Origin: Microplitis mediator | Taxonomy: Eukaryota; Arthropoda; Insecta; Hymenoptera; Braconidae | Length of the DNA stretch: 64,000 bases | Assembly (NCBI RefSeq): GCF_029852145.1 | Contig: NC_079977.1 | Location: 19,594,781-19,658,780, forward strand | Reading direction: 5' to 3' | Part shown: one piece after another, positions 1-10,600 of the stretch | How the letters are laid out: the number at the start of each line of letters is the position of its first letter | Position numbering within the stretch: position 1 is the stretch's first letter | The notes under the pieces: model-generated | Told to the model about the DNA's origin: nothing | The model's database searches: none | What the model saw: the letters and a program-made list of their open reading frames with translations, nothing else | Position numbers and translations under genes: made by a program

Positions 1-2
1 AT

Positions 3-3000
3 GGAGCAACAGGCACATTAAGACATGTAACGAGAGATAAAAACTCGAAGAAAATCACGATATTTTGGTTAGAGTTTGATGACAATAATATAGGACGAGA
101 AACTCGATGTTGCAATTTAAAACTGTTAAAAGAAAATAATTTGAATAGAAACTCAAATTTCGTTCCGATTTTCCCAGTCGTAATTACAGATATTGCAGTT
201 GGAAAGAAAATGGCTGTACGAAAGCAATTTCCTTTAATTTCTGCAGAAAGTGTAACAGTTCATAAAAGCCAAGGTCAAACTTATCTATCTTGCTGTGTTC
301 ATACTAAAGGGATGTCAAGAATGATGAAATATGTTGCCTGTAGTCGTGTTACAAATCCTGACAACCTTTTTATTGATGGGACGTTCAAACCACCACCTCC
401 TCTAGATAATAATAGTGATTTGAAAGTAGAATTGGATCGTTTGAAAAATGAAAAAAGATTATTGACTTTTGAGCAGCCATTATATCAATTAGATGGAATA
501 AAAATTATTTTCCATAACGCGTTATCACTTCACAAATACATAGGCTGTGTTAGAAACGATAAATGGTTTCATGGAGCAGATATTATGATTTTCGCTGAAG
601 CACGAACTTTGCCCACGGATGATATTAGTATAAATGGTTACGAAATTATTTACAGATCTGATGGCAATAATGCAGATAAGAAATTTCTTCGTGGAGTAAT
701 TATCTATAAAAAGTATCATCTCAATGTTTCTATTGTCAATAATTTGACTTATGACTCTCAGTCTACAGGCACAGTTGAACATGTGGATTTAGTAACTTTT
801 ATTATAAATGATTTGTGTATCATAGGAGGCTATATATCACCTAAAGTTTCTCGAGAGTTATTCAAAAAGAGTATGGATAGCATGATTAATTCTTGTAAAG
901 AAAATAATAATTTGGTAATAATTGGCGATTTCAATGAAGATTGTTACGGTAATGAAGTTCTATGGTTAGAAAAATACATGAATGACAAGAAAAATTTAAA
1001 AAGAGCATTGCCACCAGCAATACCGACAACCAATTTTAATACGCAGCTTGATGTAATTTTTACTAATTTAGATGATTATATGTCTGGTACTTATGAAAGT
1101 ATTACTTCAGATCATAAACCAATTTACTTTTGTAACCAAGCTAATAATGTACCCGATAGATCCTTGGTTGATCATTTAGAATCCTCCAAAGTTACTGTTT
1201 CTAAACCAATTATTGTGAGTAGCCGAATAGAAGAAGAAACTAAGAAAAATGACAATGAAAAAGACAGTATAAAATATAAAAAATCAAAAAATCCTCCTAA
1301 AACGAGAACAAAATGTCATTTGAATAATAATCAAAAAGCTTTATTTAGCGAAAAAAATGTAAAGAAGGATAATACAAGTTCTTCAAATGAAAAGACAAAA
1401 GTTACATTTCAAGAACCATATTTTGTCTTACCGTCTATTCCACACATTTTACTTAATATAACTAGAAGTTCGTCTTTGGAGGAAATTTCAGTAATTTTAG
1501 AACGAAATCGTGAAACTATTTCGAATCTTTTAATTGAAATTGATTCTAACATTATTGCAAATAACACAAAAGAATCATCGGGTTATAAGTTTGATAATTT
1601 AGATTCAAATAAAAAATTTATGCTTAATGAAAAACGTTTATCGAGCTATGATGCTGGAATAAATCGTACTCTTAATAATGTATATTCTTTTGTTAATGTA
1701 AAAGGTGATGGTAATTGTTTATTCCGTGCATTAGCTGAATTAATTTATTATGATGAAAAAAAATATTATAATATTAAACTTTTTATCGTTAATAGCATTG
1801 TTTGTAATGAAATTATTTATGGGTTATTGCTTTCCCGTGGTGCTATTTCAGTTCAAGATGAGTATGGATATAATATAGAATACCCTAGATTAGATGATTT
1901 TATAAGAATGGTTGCTCAGGACAATACATGGGGAAACGAAGGTTCCCTTTATGCGATCAGCAATGCATTGAAAGTAATAGTGATCACTATTTGTGTAGAC
2001 AAGGACACACATAAAAAAAGTCACATTAATAAAATTATACCACCTGTTACACAATCACTAATACCTCTAACGATAGTTAATGAGATTAATTATCACTTCG
2101 TCGCAGCTCACAGAAAGTTGAGCTCTCCTGAATTTAATGGTAATGTATGGAAAAATATCCCTGTCATCAAAATTAATTTAAATTCACTCTTTAACCGTGA
2201 ATTTAATCGTGTTAGTACAAATATTACAAGAAATGAAAATAATCTAATAGAAAGTAAGAATATTGACGAGTTCGATGTGTATGATATTCATAAAATTTTA
2301 AATAGAATACACCAAAGTAAATCTCTTTCAGAAATAAAGCAAATCCAAAATGACAACGAAAAGTTTATTTTAGAAGTATGTTTTAATGTCAGAAGTAAAA
2401 TCGATAATAAACCATTAATTAAAAATGACTTAATAAAGAAAAGCATACCAAAAAAACGGTTTCCTGAAGTACTTTTAAATTACTTTGAAGTTGATAACGT
2501 AGAAAGTGATGGTAATTGCTTTTTTCGGGTTATTGCTGAACTTTTGTTGAATGATGAAGAAAAATATCCTGTAGTTAAACTTTTTATCATTCATCATATT
2601 CTTTCTAAGCTTGATTATTATGAAGTATTTTGCAAGACAAGACTCATAAATGTGTATTCTGAGAATGATGAGAGTAGTCTTTTAGTAGATCCTAGTGTCG
2701 ATGATTTTATGAGAATGATAGCTGCTGATAAAATTTGGGGTAACGAAGGTTCGATAATTGCGATAAGTCATGCTCTAGAAGTAAAAGTAGTTATTTTTTT
2801 TGTTGATGGTCTACAATCTCAACTATTATCAATTGTTAACTCTGGTCCCAAAAATCCATGCTCATCAAAAATAATAACCATAATTAACACCGACAACACT
2901 CATTTTTATGTAGCCCGTCCCAATGATGGTGAAGTTATTAATAACATTGTAAATCTTGAGAGCGGAATATGGAGAAACATTTATCGGATTGATTATAATA

Positions 3001-3071
3001 TAAATTCTTTGTATGAAGAGTACTACCCAGAGTATAAAAAAAAAGTCGTGAAGAAAATTTCACGAAATTAA
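3..3071 (+). CDS. Helentron-type (Helitron2) Rep/helicase C-terminal part with EEP endonuclease and two OTU domains, 5' end outside window
   Basis: The frame is open from base 3, so the true start lies left of the window. Residue numbers below count from the codon at 141. The first ~120 residues carry Pif1-type helicase motifs: a GATG segment at the window edge, then VHKSQGQT (~base 260) and YVACSRV (~base 340). An endonuclease/exonuclease/phosphatase domain follows (~residues 123-330) with FHNALSL, FAEA, GDFNED and SDHKPI. A charged linker precedes two OTU-like cysteine protease domains. Each has a catalytic DGNC (about residues 522 and 789), a conserved WGNEGS and a late histidine (NYHF; THFYV). 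The order helicase-EEP-OTU is known from Helentrons. No stop or frameshift interrupts the ~1,020 codons, so the copy may be young. Two OTU domains in tandem are unusual. Confidence 0.88.
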   Translation, partial: GATGTLRHVTRDKNSKKITIFWLEFDDNNIGRETRCCNLKLLKENNLNRNSNFVPIFPVVITDIAVGKKMAVRKQFPLISAESVTVHKSQGQTYLSCCVHTKGMSRMMKYVACSRVTNPDNLFIDGTFKPPPPLDNNSDLKVELDRLKNEKRLLTFEQPLYQLDGIKIIFHNALSLHKYIGCVRNDKWFHGADIMIFAEARTLPTDDISINGYEIIYRSDGNNADKKFLRGVIIYKKYHLNVSIVNNLTYDSQSTGTVEHVDLVTFIINDLCIIGGYISPKVSRELFKKSMDSMINSCKENNNLVIIGDFNEDCYGNEVLWLEKYMNDKKNLKRALPPAIPTTNFNTQLDVIFTNLDDYMSGTYESITSDHKPIYFCNQANNVPDRSLVDHLESSKVTVSKPIIVSSRIEEETKKNDNEKDSIKYKKSKNPPKTRTKCHLNNNQKALFSEKNVKKDNTSSSNEKTKVTFQEPYFVLPSIPHILLNITRSSSLEEISVILERNRETISNLLIEIDSNIIANNTKESSGYKFDNLDSNKKFMLNEKRLSSYDAGINRTLNNVYSFVNVKGDGNCLFRALAELIYYDEKKYYNIKLFIVNSIVCNEIIYGLLLSRGAISVQDEYGYNIEYPRLDDFIRMVAQDNTWGNEGSLYAISNALKVIVITICVDKDTHKKSHINKIIPPVTQSLIPLTIVNEINYHFVAAHRKLSSPEFNGNVWKNIPVIKINLNSLFNREFNRVSTNITRNENNLIESKNIDEFDVYDIHKILNRIHQSKSLSEIKQIQNDNEKFILEVCFNVRSKIDNKPLIKNDLIKKSIPKKRFPEVLLNYFEVDNVESDGNCFFRVIAELLLNDEEKYPVVKLFIIHHILSKLDYYEVFCKTRLINVYSENDESSLLVDPSVDDFMRMIAADKIWGNEGSIIAISHALEVKVVIFFVDGLQSQLLSIVNSGPKNPCSSKIITIINTDNTHFYVARPNDGEVINNIVNLESGIWRNIYRIDYNINSLYEEYYPEYKKKVVKKISRN

Positions 3072-4075
3072 ACGCTTACAAAGTTTGTTGTCCGTAATGG
3101 TACTAAAAAAAAAAATATGTAGAAATTATTTAAAGAAGTACTAGCGTAAAATATTGTGATACAAATGGTAGAAATGTTCTCTATGTTAGTAGTAATAATG
3201 GATATTGGAATTAATAATGAAGATATAGTTTTATCTACAGTACGAAAAAAGGTTCAATCTTAGTGGTGGAATGAGGGTGGCGGTGGGTTATTATGAAAAT
3301 AAAAATTTTTTTGTTTGAATATTTCTTGATATATATTTTTAGTGGACTTAATAGAAATCTATCTTTTGCATTTGTCCTCATGGTGGAATTTTTTAAGGAT
3401 TTTGCCATAATCTATCATAATTCATCGAATAGGTTCCAAAAATACCATCGGTTCAACAGTTTATATATATATATATATATACATATTTGTAATATAACGC
3501 ACCTTGTTGCGACGATAGCGGCCACAATTTTTAACGGATCTTAATGAAACTTGGCACACTTCTTATATGAACGATTATCACGATTAAGTTTATAGATAAA
3601 CAAAATCGGTCAACTAATTAAGAAATGGTGGACATTTAAAATTCCTAAAATAATGTAAAATCATACTTTTTCGGCTTTTTTCGTAAATAACTTTTTAACG
3701 AGTATATCTATCCTTATTATGTAAAAAGAACTTGATAGCCAATAGAAAAAAGCTATATTTTCCTTTTTTAATTTTTTTTTAGATAATTGTTCCACTTTTA
3801 ATAAGGGTTCAAAGTCACATAATTGACTCATGCGGTATGGTGATAGTGCCGTTGTTTATATCTTCGAATATAATATTCAAAGTCATAGATATAAGAATAT
3901 CATATTCATGTCATGATAGCCTATCTCCCTTGGATAGCTAGATGACATCAGAGTACTTGTAGTCCTAATATAAACGGTTTGATTCAAGTAAGAAATCTGC
4001 TTTCATTTCGGATGCCAAATGGCCTTCTTTTTTTTATCACTATCGCGACAAATCAACTTACAGACTGTCATGCAA
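3072..4075. other. Non-coding 3' flank of the Helentron, possible 3' hairpin and CTAG end
   Basis: No credible gene is present. A short (TA)n run is at 3460-3481. A 5-bp hairpin, CTATC(3921-3925)/GATAG(3933-3937), is followed at once by CTAG (3938-3941). A hairpin next to CTRR is the classical Helitron 3' signature, but Helentron ends differ, so the boundary is tentative. The text at ~3989-4013 resembles 21350-21379, suggesting a dispersed repeat. Confidence 0.35.
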
Positions 4076-5815
4076 TTAAGGGGTTAGGGGTACTCAGGGG
4101 TATGAAAAAATGATGATTTTCAATAATTTTTTTTTTGTAGTTAATTACTTTATTTGACAAAAATAAAAACATAGCTTTATTAGAACACGTTTCGATTTGA
4201 CTTCACGAAAATTTCAAAAAAAAAAATTAATAATTCAAAAAGTTATCGCTGTTTTTGTAGAGCCCGTTCCTCCCGAAGTCCTTTGCGGTGATCATCATAA
4301 GTCCTTGGAGATTCATCTAAAATCAATCGGACAAGAAAAATTAGTTTTATTAATAGATAATCTTGTGCCTGATCGAAGCTTTTTTTTTTTTTTTCGAAAT
4401 TAACAAAATGGCGGCCTCAGGAAATTTTTTTCAAATTTTCGAGAAAAAAACCGACAGTTTATTGTTAAAAAAAAATCGAAATTTTTGAAAAAAAAAAAAA
4501 TCCTTCGATCAGGCACGAGTTTTTAATGTATTTCAAAAGTACAATAAATTTTATTGAAATCTACCGAGCAGTTTTTAAGTTACAGTGATCACCAGTTCAG
4601 AAAACATAGTTTTGAGAAAAACGCATTTAAAGTTTTGCTATGGATTTATGTCGAATTATAAGAATTATTTAATAACTTACACTGAGTCATCTATTCCTGG
4701 ACCATATAATAGCTCTTCAGCCGACATAGCAGCTTCCAAAATATCGATTTGCTGGTGCCTACGTTGCAATCGACCTTCTCGGGTGTTATCATTAGCGCGC
4801 TTATCTGCTACTTTGATACGTGCAGCATCCATTCTTTCTGCATACCGATGAGAATTAGGCCCACAATTAAGTCCTAGTGTATTCATCAAGACTAATAATG
4901 AATTTATACCCTCATTAAATATACACATAGCAACGTATGCAGCTATTTGTACGATAGTAAAACTAGTATTTACCGTTTTTGGGCATATTTTCCATACTAG
5001 TTGGTTAAAGCTTTCATTATTATTCTGATTGAATCCACCTACACATCTTGAAAGTAAATTTTCATTACTAAGATCTTCGTATATAGGCTTGATAGCTTTT
5101 AAAACATCAGAAGGTAAAGGAGAATAATCGTGAGAAAAGGTATCAAGCTCTCCTCTTGCTTCAGCGCGCTGGTAAGAGCACCAAGATTCTTCGCCTTTTG
5201 GACACATATCATGATTCGGTTTTTCATCACTCGAGCCGTAGTGATAAAAGGTTGCCATTATAGCAGATTTCATATTTTCAACAGGAAGGAATATATTCAT
5301 TTCCACAGTTATTACATGCAACTACAATTTTGAATCCCAGCCCACGTGTACTTGCTGTTTGAAACACTACATTTCCATCACATTTTTTACATTTTATAAG
5401 AGCAGAAATTGCAGTGAATACCTGAATAAAATTTATTATTCGAAATTCAGTACTGCTGTCTTCAGGTACATCATCTTCAGTGTTTTGTTTTAATTTTTTA
5501 GAAGATGTACTCTGAATACTTTCATCACGTTCGGCTGTTTTCGGATTAAAAACATTCTTTCTTTTGACTGAACGTGACTTATTAATTTTTTCAGAACTCC
5601 GAAGTTCTCTTGAAACCTTTCTAGAATCACGTCCCATGGTTAATAATTTAATTCACTTGAGAAATAATTTATCACAAAACTATCGACTGATCAGTGCAAC
5701 GACTACAGGTATACTGGCAACCAAAAATTATTTTTCAGTTCTTGTACTACCTACAAATTGTGAATATATGTAGAAGGATATATATATATATAGAAGGATA
5801 TATATATTTATATAT

Positions 5816-5860
<45 letters not shown>

Positions 5861-6116
5861 ATAAATACATTAAAATGGGGAGATATTCATGACAATGAAA
5901 CCCGAAAGGTCGGTTGCTTGCAGCTGTTTCTAGCTACCTGCTCTCGAATGCCACGTAGCACCCGAGCGTCCTTTGGTCATTGTTAAATAACTCGAAAAGA
6001 ATTTGTCGGATTCACTTCAAATTTTCACACAATATTTTTAAAATATTATACTTTAAGAAAATGCAAAAAAAAAAAAATCGATTTTTTGAAAATTCTGACT
6101 ACCCCTAACCCCTTAA
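4076..6116 (-). mobile_element. Internally deleted TTAA-flanked DDE transposon (Kolobok/Mutator-like), copy 1
   Basis: TTAA is present at both ends (4076-4079 and 6113-6116). Just inside are inverted repeats starting GGGGTTAGGGGTA, followed by poly-A/T-rich subterminal sequence. The copy is in reverse orientation and nearly identical to the element at 18180-20984, but lacks the segment equivalent to 18988-19780. The join has 2 bp of shared sequence, as in abortive gap repair. A (TA)n microsatellite in the 5' leader is longer and interrupted (5779-5857). TTAA target sites favour Kolobok over Mutator, whose duplications are 8-10 bp. Confidence 0.85.
4677..5637 (-). pseudogene. Deleted transposase gene of TTAA element copy 1
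   Basis: The first ~119 codons (from 5637) give the basic N-terminus and a zinc-ribbon-like CKKC/CNNC region. They then run into the deletion junction at ~5280 and change frame. The remaining ~200 C-terminal codons (to 4677) match the full copy, including the NESFNQLVW segment with the presumed catalytic glutamate. The part holding both catalytic aspartates and the C-x2-H motif is gone, so no active protein is possible. Such a copy can only be moved in trans. Confidence 0.85.
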
Positions 6117-6660
6117 GTATTCGTTTATTTAATTTAACAATACGGCGAATAGCCTTTGTAACGATATGTAGTTTCGTTGATATAGGTATATGTATCGCCA
6201 GCGTGAGGATCCGTATAGCTAAATTGGCTATACGTATCATCGTTCTCGGTTGCGGGATGCCTAAATACAGAGTTTGCGCGATAGTCATGTCAGCGATTCA
6301 TAAAATGCCTAAAATAAGGATACGGATCGTCATTTTGACTATCCGCTGTGAGGATACTCTGTATAGCTAAATTGGCTATACGGCGTATCGTTAAGTAAGA
6401 TGACTATACAGCGTATAGCCAGAATAGCGATACGTATACTTAATCTGGCGATATTTTTCTCTCCGTGTACCTTTTGGAGTTCATTTGATTCCAGGGGAGA
6501 ATGAAATGATAACGTCGGAATGGCTATAAAATAATTCGATACAGTTTTTTTTAATCAATCAAATCATTATAGTATTTTTTATTGATTTTGTGATGAAAAT
6601 ACAAATAGCAACATAAAAGTTTTTTTACTTAGATAAATATATTGAATAGCAATCGATTAG
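6117..6660. repeat. Palindromic tatacg/tatagc-rich low-complexity repeat
   Basis: From about 6120 to 6450 the sequence is dominated by short palindromic words. TATAGCTAAATTGGCTATA recurs at ~6216 and ~6361, each flanked by further inverted CGTAT/ATACG units. The arrangement is like the interior of the theme-word elements elsewhere in the window, but no clear terminal repeats were found. 6460-6660 is plain AT-rich sequence with no gene. Confidence 0.5.
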
Positions 6661-7582
6661 CGTATCAATTATGGGCATTATTTTGTTGCGCAGTAATAAC
6701 AGCAGAGAACCCATTTCCGTTAATAGATTCATCAGTTATAAATCTGAGAAGCATTAATCGTCTTGCTGACGTTATTTTCAAAGTATCATTTTTACCGCAA
6801 TAAATTTTATTAATTGGAGCCAGAAAATAATCAAATTCTTCTGCTTCTAAAACATCACTTTTGCAATCTGGACTATCTTGCAAATCGAAATGATCGAACA
6901 CTATTGATATAGAGTGATCCTCTGGTACATTAATGTACCAATGGCACCGTTTATTAGGTCCATATCGTGCCGGATAATTTGGTGATTCCAAGTAAAATGT
7001 ATCGTTACGTTCAATGTAAATATCGTTACTACATATGGCCTCATACTCTATTACAAAAGCCGGCTCATCATATTCAACAAGAGTTCTTATTAATAACACT
7101 TGCACAATATTGCTATCAACTATGAGTGGTGTCACATATTTTCCGCAATAATGAGCTAGATAAAATCAAACTATTGATTAAAAACTACATCCTGTGTTTA
7201 AGTTTGACAAAGGTCTTCGTTCTATAATTTTAAAAACAAACGTACCTTTAACCTCATTACTATTCCGGTAGCCATTTCGAATTTCCAGATAATCTGTTGA
7301 ACAATCGAGGCTTTCACGAACATTCAATGATTTGATTGATAGTTTTATTCGATGACCTTCAGCTGCTCTAATTGTCCATTGACAATGATGATCATCAAGC
7401 TGTGAATCTTTCTGAGTTGGAGGACTAAAAATACCCTTCGGCTCCAATAAAGTTTTACTACATCCTGACGAATCAAAAGGAATAATGAGATATGTTAGCT
7501 TGTATATAAAAAATTTTCTTAAAATATCTGATGAGAACTTTAAACAAACACTAATGACTAACTAATACTTGAGTATTTTTGG

Positions 7583-8901
7583 CCCGGGTCGAAAAATTTG
7601 ATCTGATTTTAGTCTAACTGGACTGTATTTGGACTACTTGGTCTGTTATTGAACTTCGATAAAAATTTTAATCTGTTTTTGATCTACCCGGACTGAAAAA
7701 TTTGACCTGATTTTAGTCTGATTGGACTATTTGATCTGATTTTGATCTTTTGTGAAAATTTTAAGTTTTTTTCGACCTGCTACTTTAAAAAACAAACGCG
7801 TTACGAGCAGACTAAATTAGATTAATTCGTGAACTTTAAAAAATTTTAGTTCTGAAAATTTACAAGGACTAAACTAGATTAAATCATGGACTTATAAAAT
7901 TTTTATTTATGGGCAATATTTATGAAAATATATTAAGTGGCAGAATTGATTATGTCTTATTTACTATTTATTTACTATCTTTTGTTTAAAAATGTCGGCA
8001 GTTAATGAAAATTTGACAGTTTAATTTTTTAGTTGTTTTCATTGAATATTTATATCATTGAATAAAAGTGATAAAACAACTCTTAAAATGTCAAGAATTT
8101 TTTATTATTTACTGGATTAAATTGAAAATATTTTGGCATAAGAAAACTTAAAAATTCTTGTGCTACGGAGAAAAATGTTGGCTCGAAATCTACCAATCTT
8201 TATTATGCTGTCGACTAAACTTGAAACAGAAAGTAAAGTATCCAAAAAATTATTATACTCTTATAAAAAATTATTATGCTGCATCAAAATTATTATAATG
8301 TATGGAAGTACTTGATATTGAAGCTCATCGATAAGTTTCTCGCGCGTAATAAGTAATGTGATACAGTATAATCATTTTTTGTAAGAGCACGATAATTTTT
8401 TGGATGCTTTACTCCCTGTTTCAAGTCTAGTCGACAGCGTTGTAAAAATTGGTAGGTTTCGAGCCAACATTTTCTCTCTGTGACATCTTATTATGGAAGC
8501 GCATTAGCATGTTTTAAATACCAAGAAAATTAAAATAAATTAATAAATCTAGATTATTATTATTATTATTATTTATATTTATAAAAAGTCCTGCATTTGT
8601 CCTTAAAAACAATTGAACACAGACTAAATATTATAGAAAATAAAGTCTGTTTTTGTCCTTAAATACGATTGAACACAGACCAATAATTATAATAAAAAAG
8701 TCTGTTTTTAGTCTAAACGCGATTTAAAACAGACTAAATATCACACGAAAATAAGTCTGATATTAGCCTGGATAAGGAATAGTACGGGCAAAAACAGATT
8801 AAATTCTTATATAAAATAAATACGATTTTCAAACTTGAATTAAAGGAAAAATATTTGAATTTATCATTTATTTTAAAACAAATCTAATTTTTTGACCCGG
8901 G
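7583..8901. mobile_element. CCCGGGTC-terminal theme-word element, copy A
   Basis: Inverted termini CCCGGGTCGAAAAATTTGA and TTTTTTGACCCGGG enclose sequence rich in degenerate AGTCTGATTTTAGTCTG words at both ends, with AT-rich unique DNA in the middle. The same family is present in opposite orientation at 15214-16517. No protein is encoded. The 2-bp flanks (GG/AA) do not match, so the target duplication is lost or altered. It lies between exons A and B of the astacin-like gene, where the catalytic domain should be. Confidence 0.8.
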
Positions 8902-9282
8902 AAACCATATTCTACAATAGTGACTGGATACTGGAGATCCTGATCATAGGATTCTTTTTTGACTACAACTTTCGAATAACCTCGGAAAAATGCATGGAGA
9001 GTAAGTATACTCTAGCGACATTATCTAAAGCAAGTAAATTAACGAAAAACCATCAGCAAGTCTCTTACGGAAAATTTAAACAAAACTTGAAGAAAATGTA
9101 TTTCATCAATATTATTACTGCAGGTTTCATCATACCTCACATAGCATTCGTTTTAAAGACTCATCAAAATCTGTAGAAACTATCTGCAGCAATTATTGAG
9201 CATGATACAAATGACAAAATTGTTAGGTCAGAATTTCTATCATACTTTTTTTCGCTAATTCAAATGTATGTAATTACTTTAC
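8902..9282 (-). other. Remnant of astacin-gene intron, no convincing exon
   Basis: This ~380 nt separates exon A from the inserted element. A splice-like CTACAG (minus, ~9173) is followed by a short open stretch, but it has none of the conserved astacin residues. The plus-strand frame at 8892-9176 has no recognisable features and looks fortuitous. Confidence 0.4.
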
Positions 9283-9721
9283 CTTGTTGTCCGGTATAAG
9301 TATTGTCAAATTTATAAGGAATAATGCCTTCATCCCAAAGGTTATTGCTATCATTAGTGGCGAGAGATCTGCGATATTTATTTGTCTGTTCTTTTCTTTC
9401 AAATTCAATTGTCTCGACTTGGACATCATGTTCAATAGTAGTATCAGTTATTACATATGAATTTACAATAGTTATTATTGAAAAACAAACTTGAATTTTG
9501 AAAAAATATGCAATAGTCTTCATACTTTTTTTTTGTTAGTTATTGAAAGATAAAGTTAAAAACAGGAAATGAAGTATCATAAATGTAATTCACTACTGAT
9601 GATAATTACTTTTTTCTACAGCGACTGATGAATCTTTATAGATTTTATTGTTCTGTTTTTCTAGCTTTGGGTTTTTGAACTTGTCAATTAAAAATAAGTA
9701 CCACAATCACATATATAACAT

Positions 9722-9955
9722 AAAACTTTAGTGTAATTATTGACAAAAATCAATGGTCATAAAAAAGCAAATAACACATTACTTTCGTTAGCTCATTGTT
9801 TTTTTCATTATATTTCTATACTTGATCTTCGGTATTTTAAAACTTTAGTGTAATTATTGACAAAAATCAATGATCATAAAAAAGCAAATAACACATTACT
9901 TTCGTTAGCTCATCGTTTTTTTAATTATATTTCTATACATGATCTTCGGTATTTA
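9722..9955. repeat. Two-copy tandem duplication, 117 bp unit
   Basis: Bases 9722-9838 and 9839-9955 are near-identical, starting at AAAACTTTAGTGTAATT, with a few substitutions. Nothing coding is seen. Confidence 0.85.
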
Positions 9956-9994
9956 TCAACTGCTACAAAAATCAAATATATGATGATCGGAAAT

Positions 9995-10045
9995 TCAAAT
10001 AGCGGTTGGCTTAACGAGTCAGCCTTACAATTTGCCGCTATTTGA
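9995..10045. other. Perfect 11-bp stem-loop
   Basis: TCAAATAGCGG (9995-10005) pairs exactly with CCGCTATTTGA (10035-10045). The 29-nt loop contains a smaller GGCT/AGCC stem. It follows directly on the 117-bp tandem duplication. It may be a small foldback element end or a structured RNA; no function is apparent. Confidence 0.5.
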
Positions 10046-10247
10046 TATTTTGAATTATGTATATTAGTATCTTGTAGTTCTATGAAAAAGTTCTCTTCAG
10101 AACTATGAAATTGAAATATATTCAACATTGACATCTAAATCGTAAATAATTTATTTTTTGTGAGTTTGGAATATCAAAAGCGAATAAGATTTAATAGAAA
10201 TAATGGATCGTCTTCATTCTTTTGCAGGGTACTTATTAAACAATTTG

Positions 10248-10251
<4 letters not shown>

Positions 10252-10312
<61 letters not shown>

Positions 10313-10560
10313 TTAGTGGTTGAGGTGATAATATAAATTATTAAAACCAACTAATTAATTTAAACAAATGTTTTATTTAAATAAACGGAAATAACACAGC
10401 GATTAAGTATACAGTAAAGTAAGAAGCCTGGATGCGTGTATACAATCCCACGGTCTATTACTAATTCTCCCCACCAATGTGGTAGAGATGGATAAATGAT
10501 TGAATCGATGTTCGACGGAAACTGTCGAATTTTATCGATCGCGTCACCTAGTAGCAACGC

Positions 10561-10595
<35 letters not shown>
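10252..10595. repeat. (TA)n microsatellites around a short unique segment
   Basis: Near-pure TA runs lie at 10252-10311 and 10562-10595. The ~250 bp between them is unique and contains an open minus-strand frame of 65 codons without recognisable features. Confidence 0.8.

Positions 10596-10600
<5 letters not shown>

Larger units (their letters stand above)
6665..9523 (-). pseudogene. Astacin/tolloid-like metalloprotease with two CUB domains, catalytic core missing
   Basis: Three exons are supported. Exon A (9523-9283) encodes a signal peptide, an acidic propeptide, a dibasic RRS cleavage site, then LWDEGIIPYKFD and TGQQ, the N-terminus of an astacin domain; it ends at a GTAAAG donor. Exon B (7464-7246, TCAG acceptor, GTACG donor) starts a CUB domain at CSKTLLEPKG. 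Exon C (7155-6665, CTAG acceptor) completes it through HYCGKYV and adds a second CUB to the stop. The B/C junction is in frame. No HExxHxxGxxH zinc motif occurs on this strand. Excluding the transposon at 7583-8901, only ~500 nt remain between exons A and B. A catalytic domain of ~190 codons cannot fit. It is probably a disrupted gene, though splicing to an inactive secreted CUB protein cannot be excluded. Confidence 0.75.

Noticed and set aside
4076..6116. piggyBac element, because of the TTAA site
   Set aside because: The encoded transposase has a C-x2-H motif and Kolobok/Mutator-like spacing of acidic residues, and the termini (GGGGTTAGGGG) do not match piggyBac.
8892..9176. 94-codon plus-strand frame beside the CCCGGGTC element
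   Set aside because: It starts inside the element's terminus, lies opposite the astacin-like gene and has no recognisable feature.
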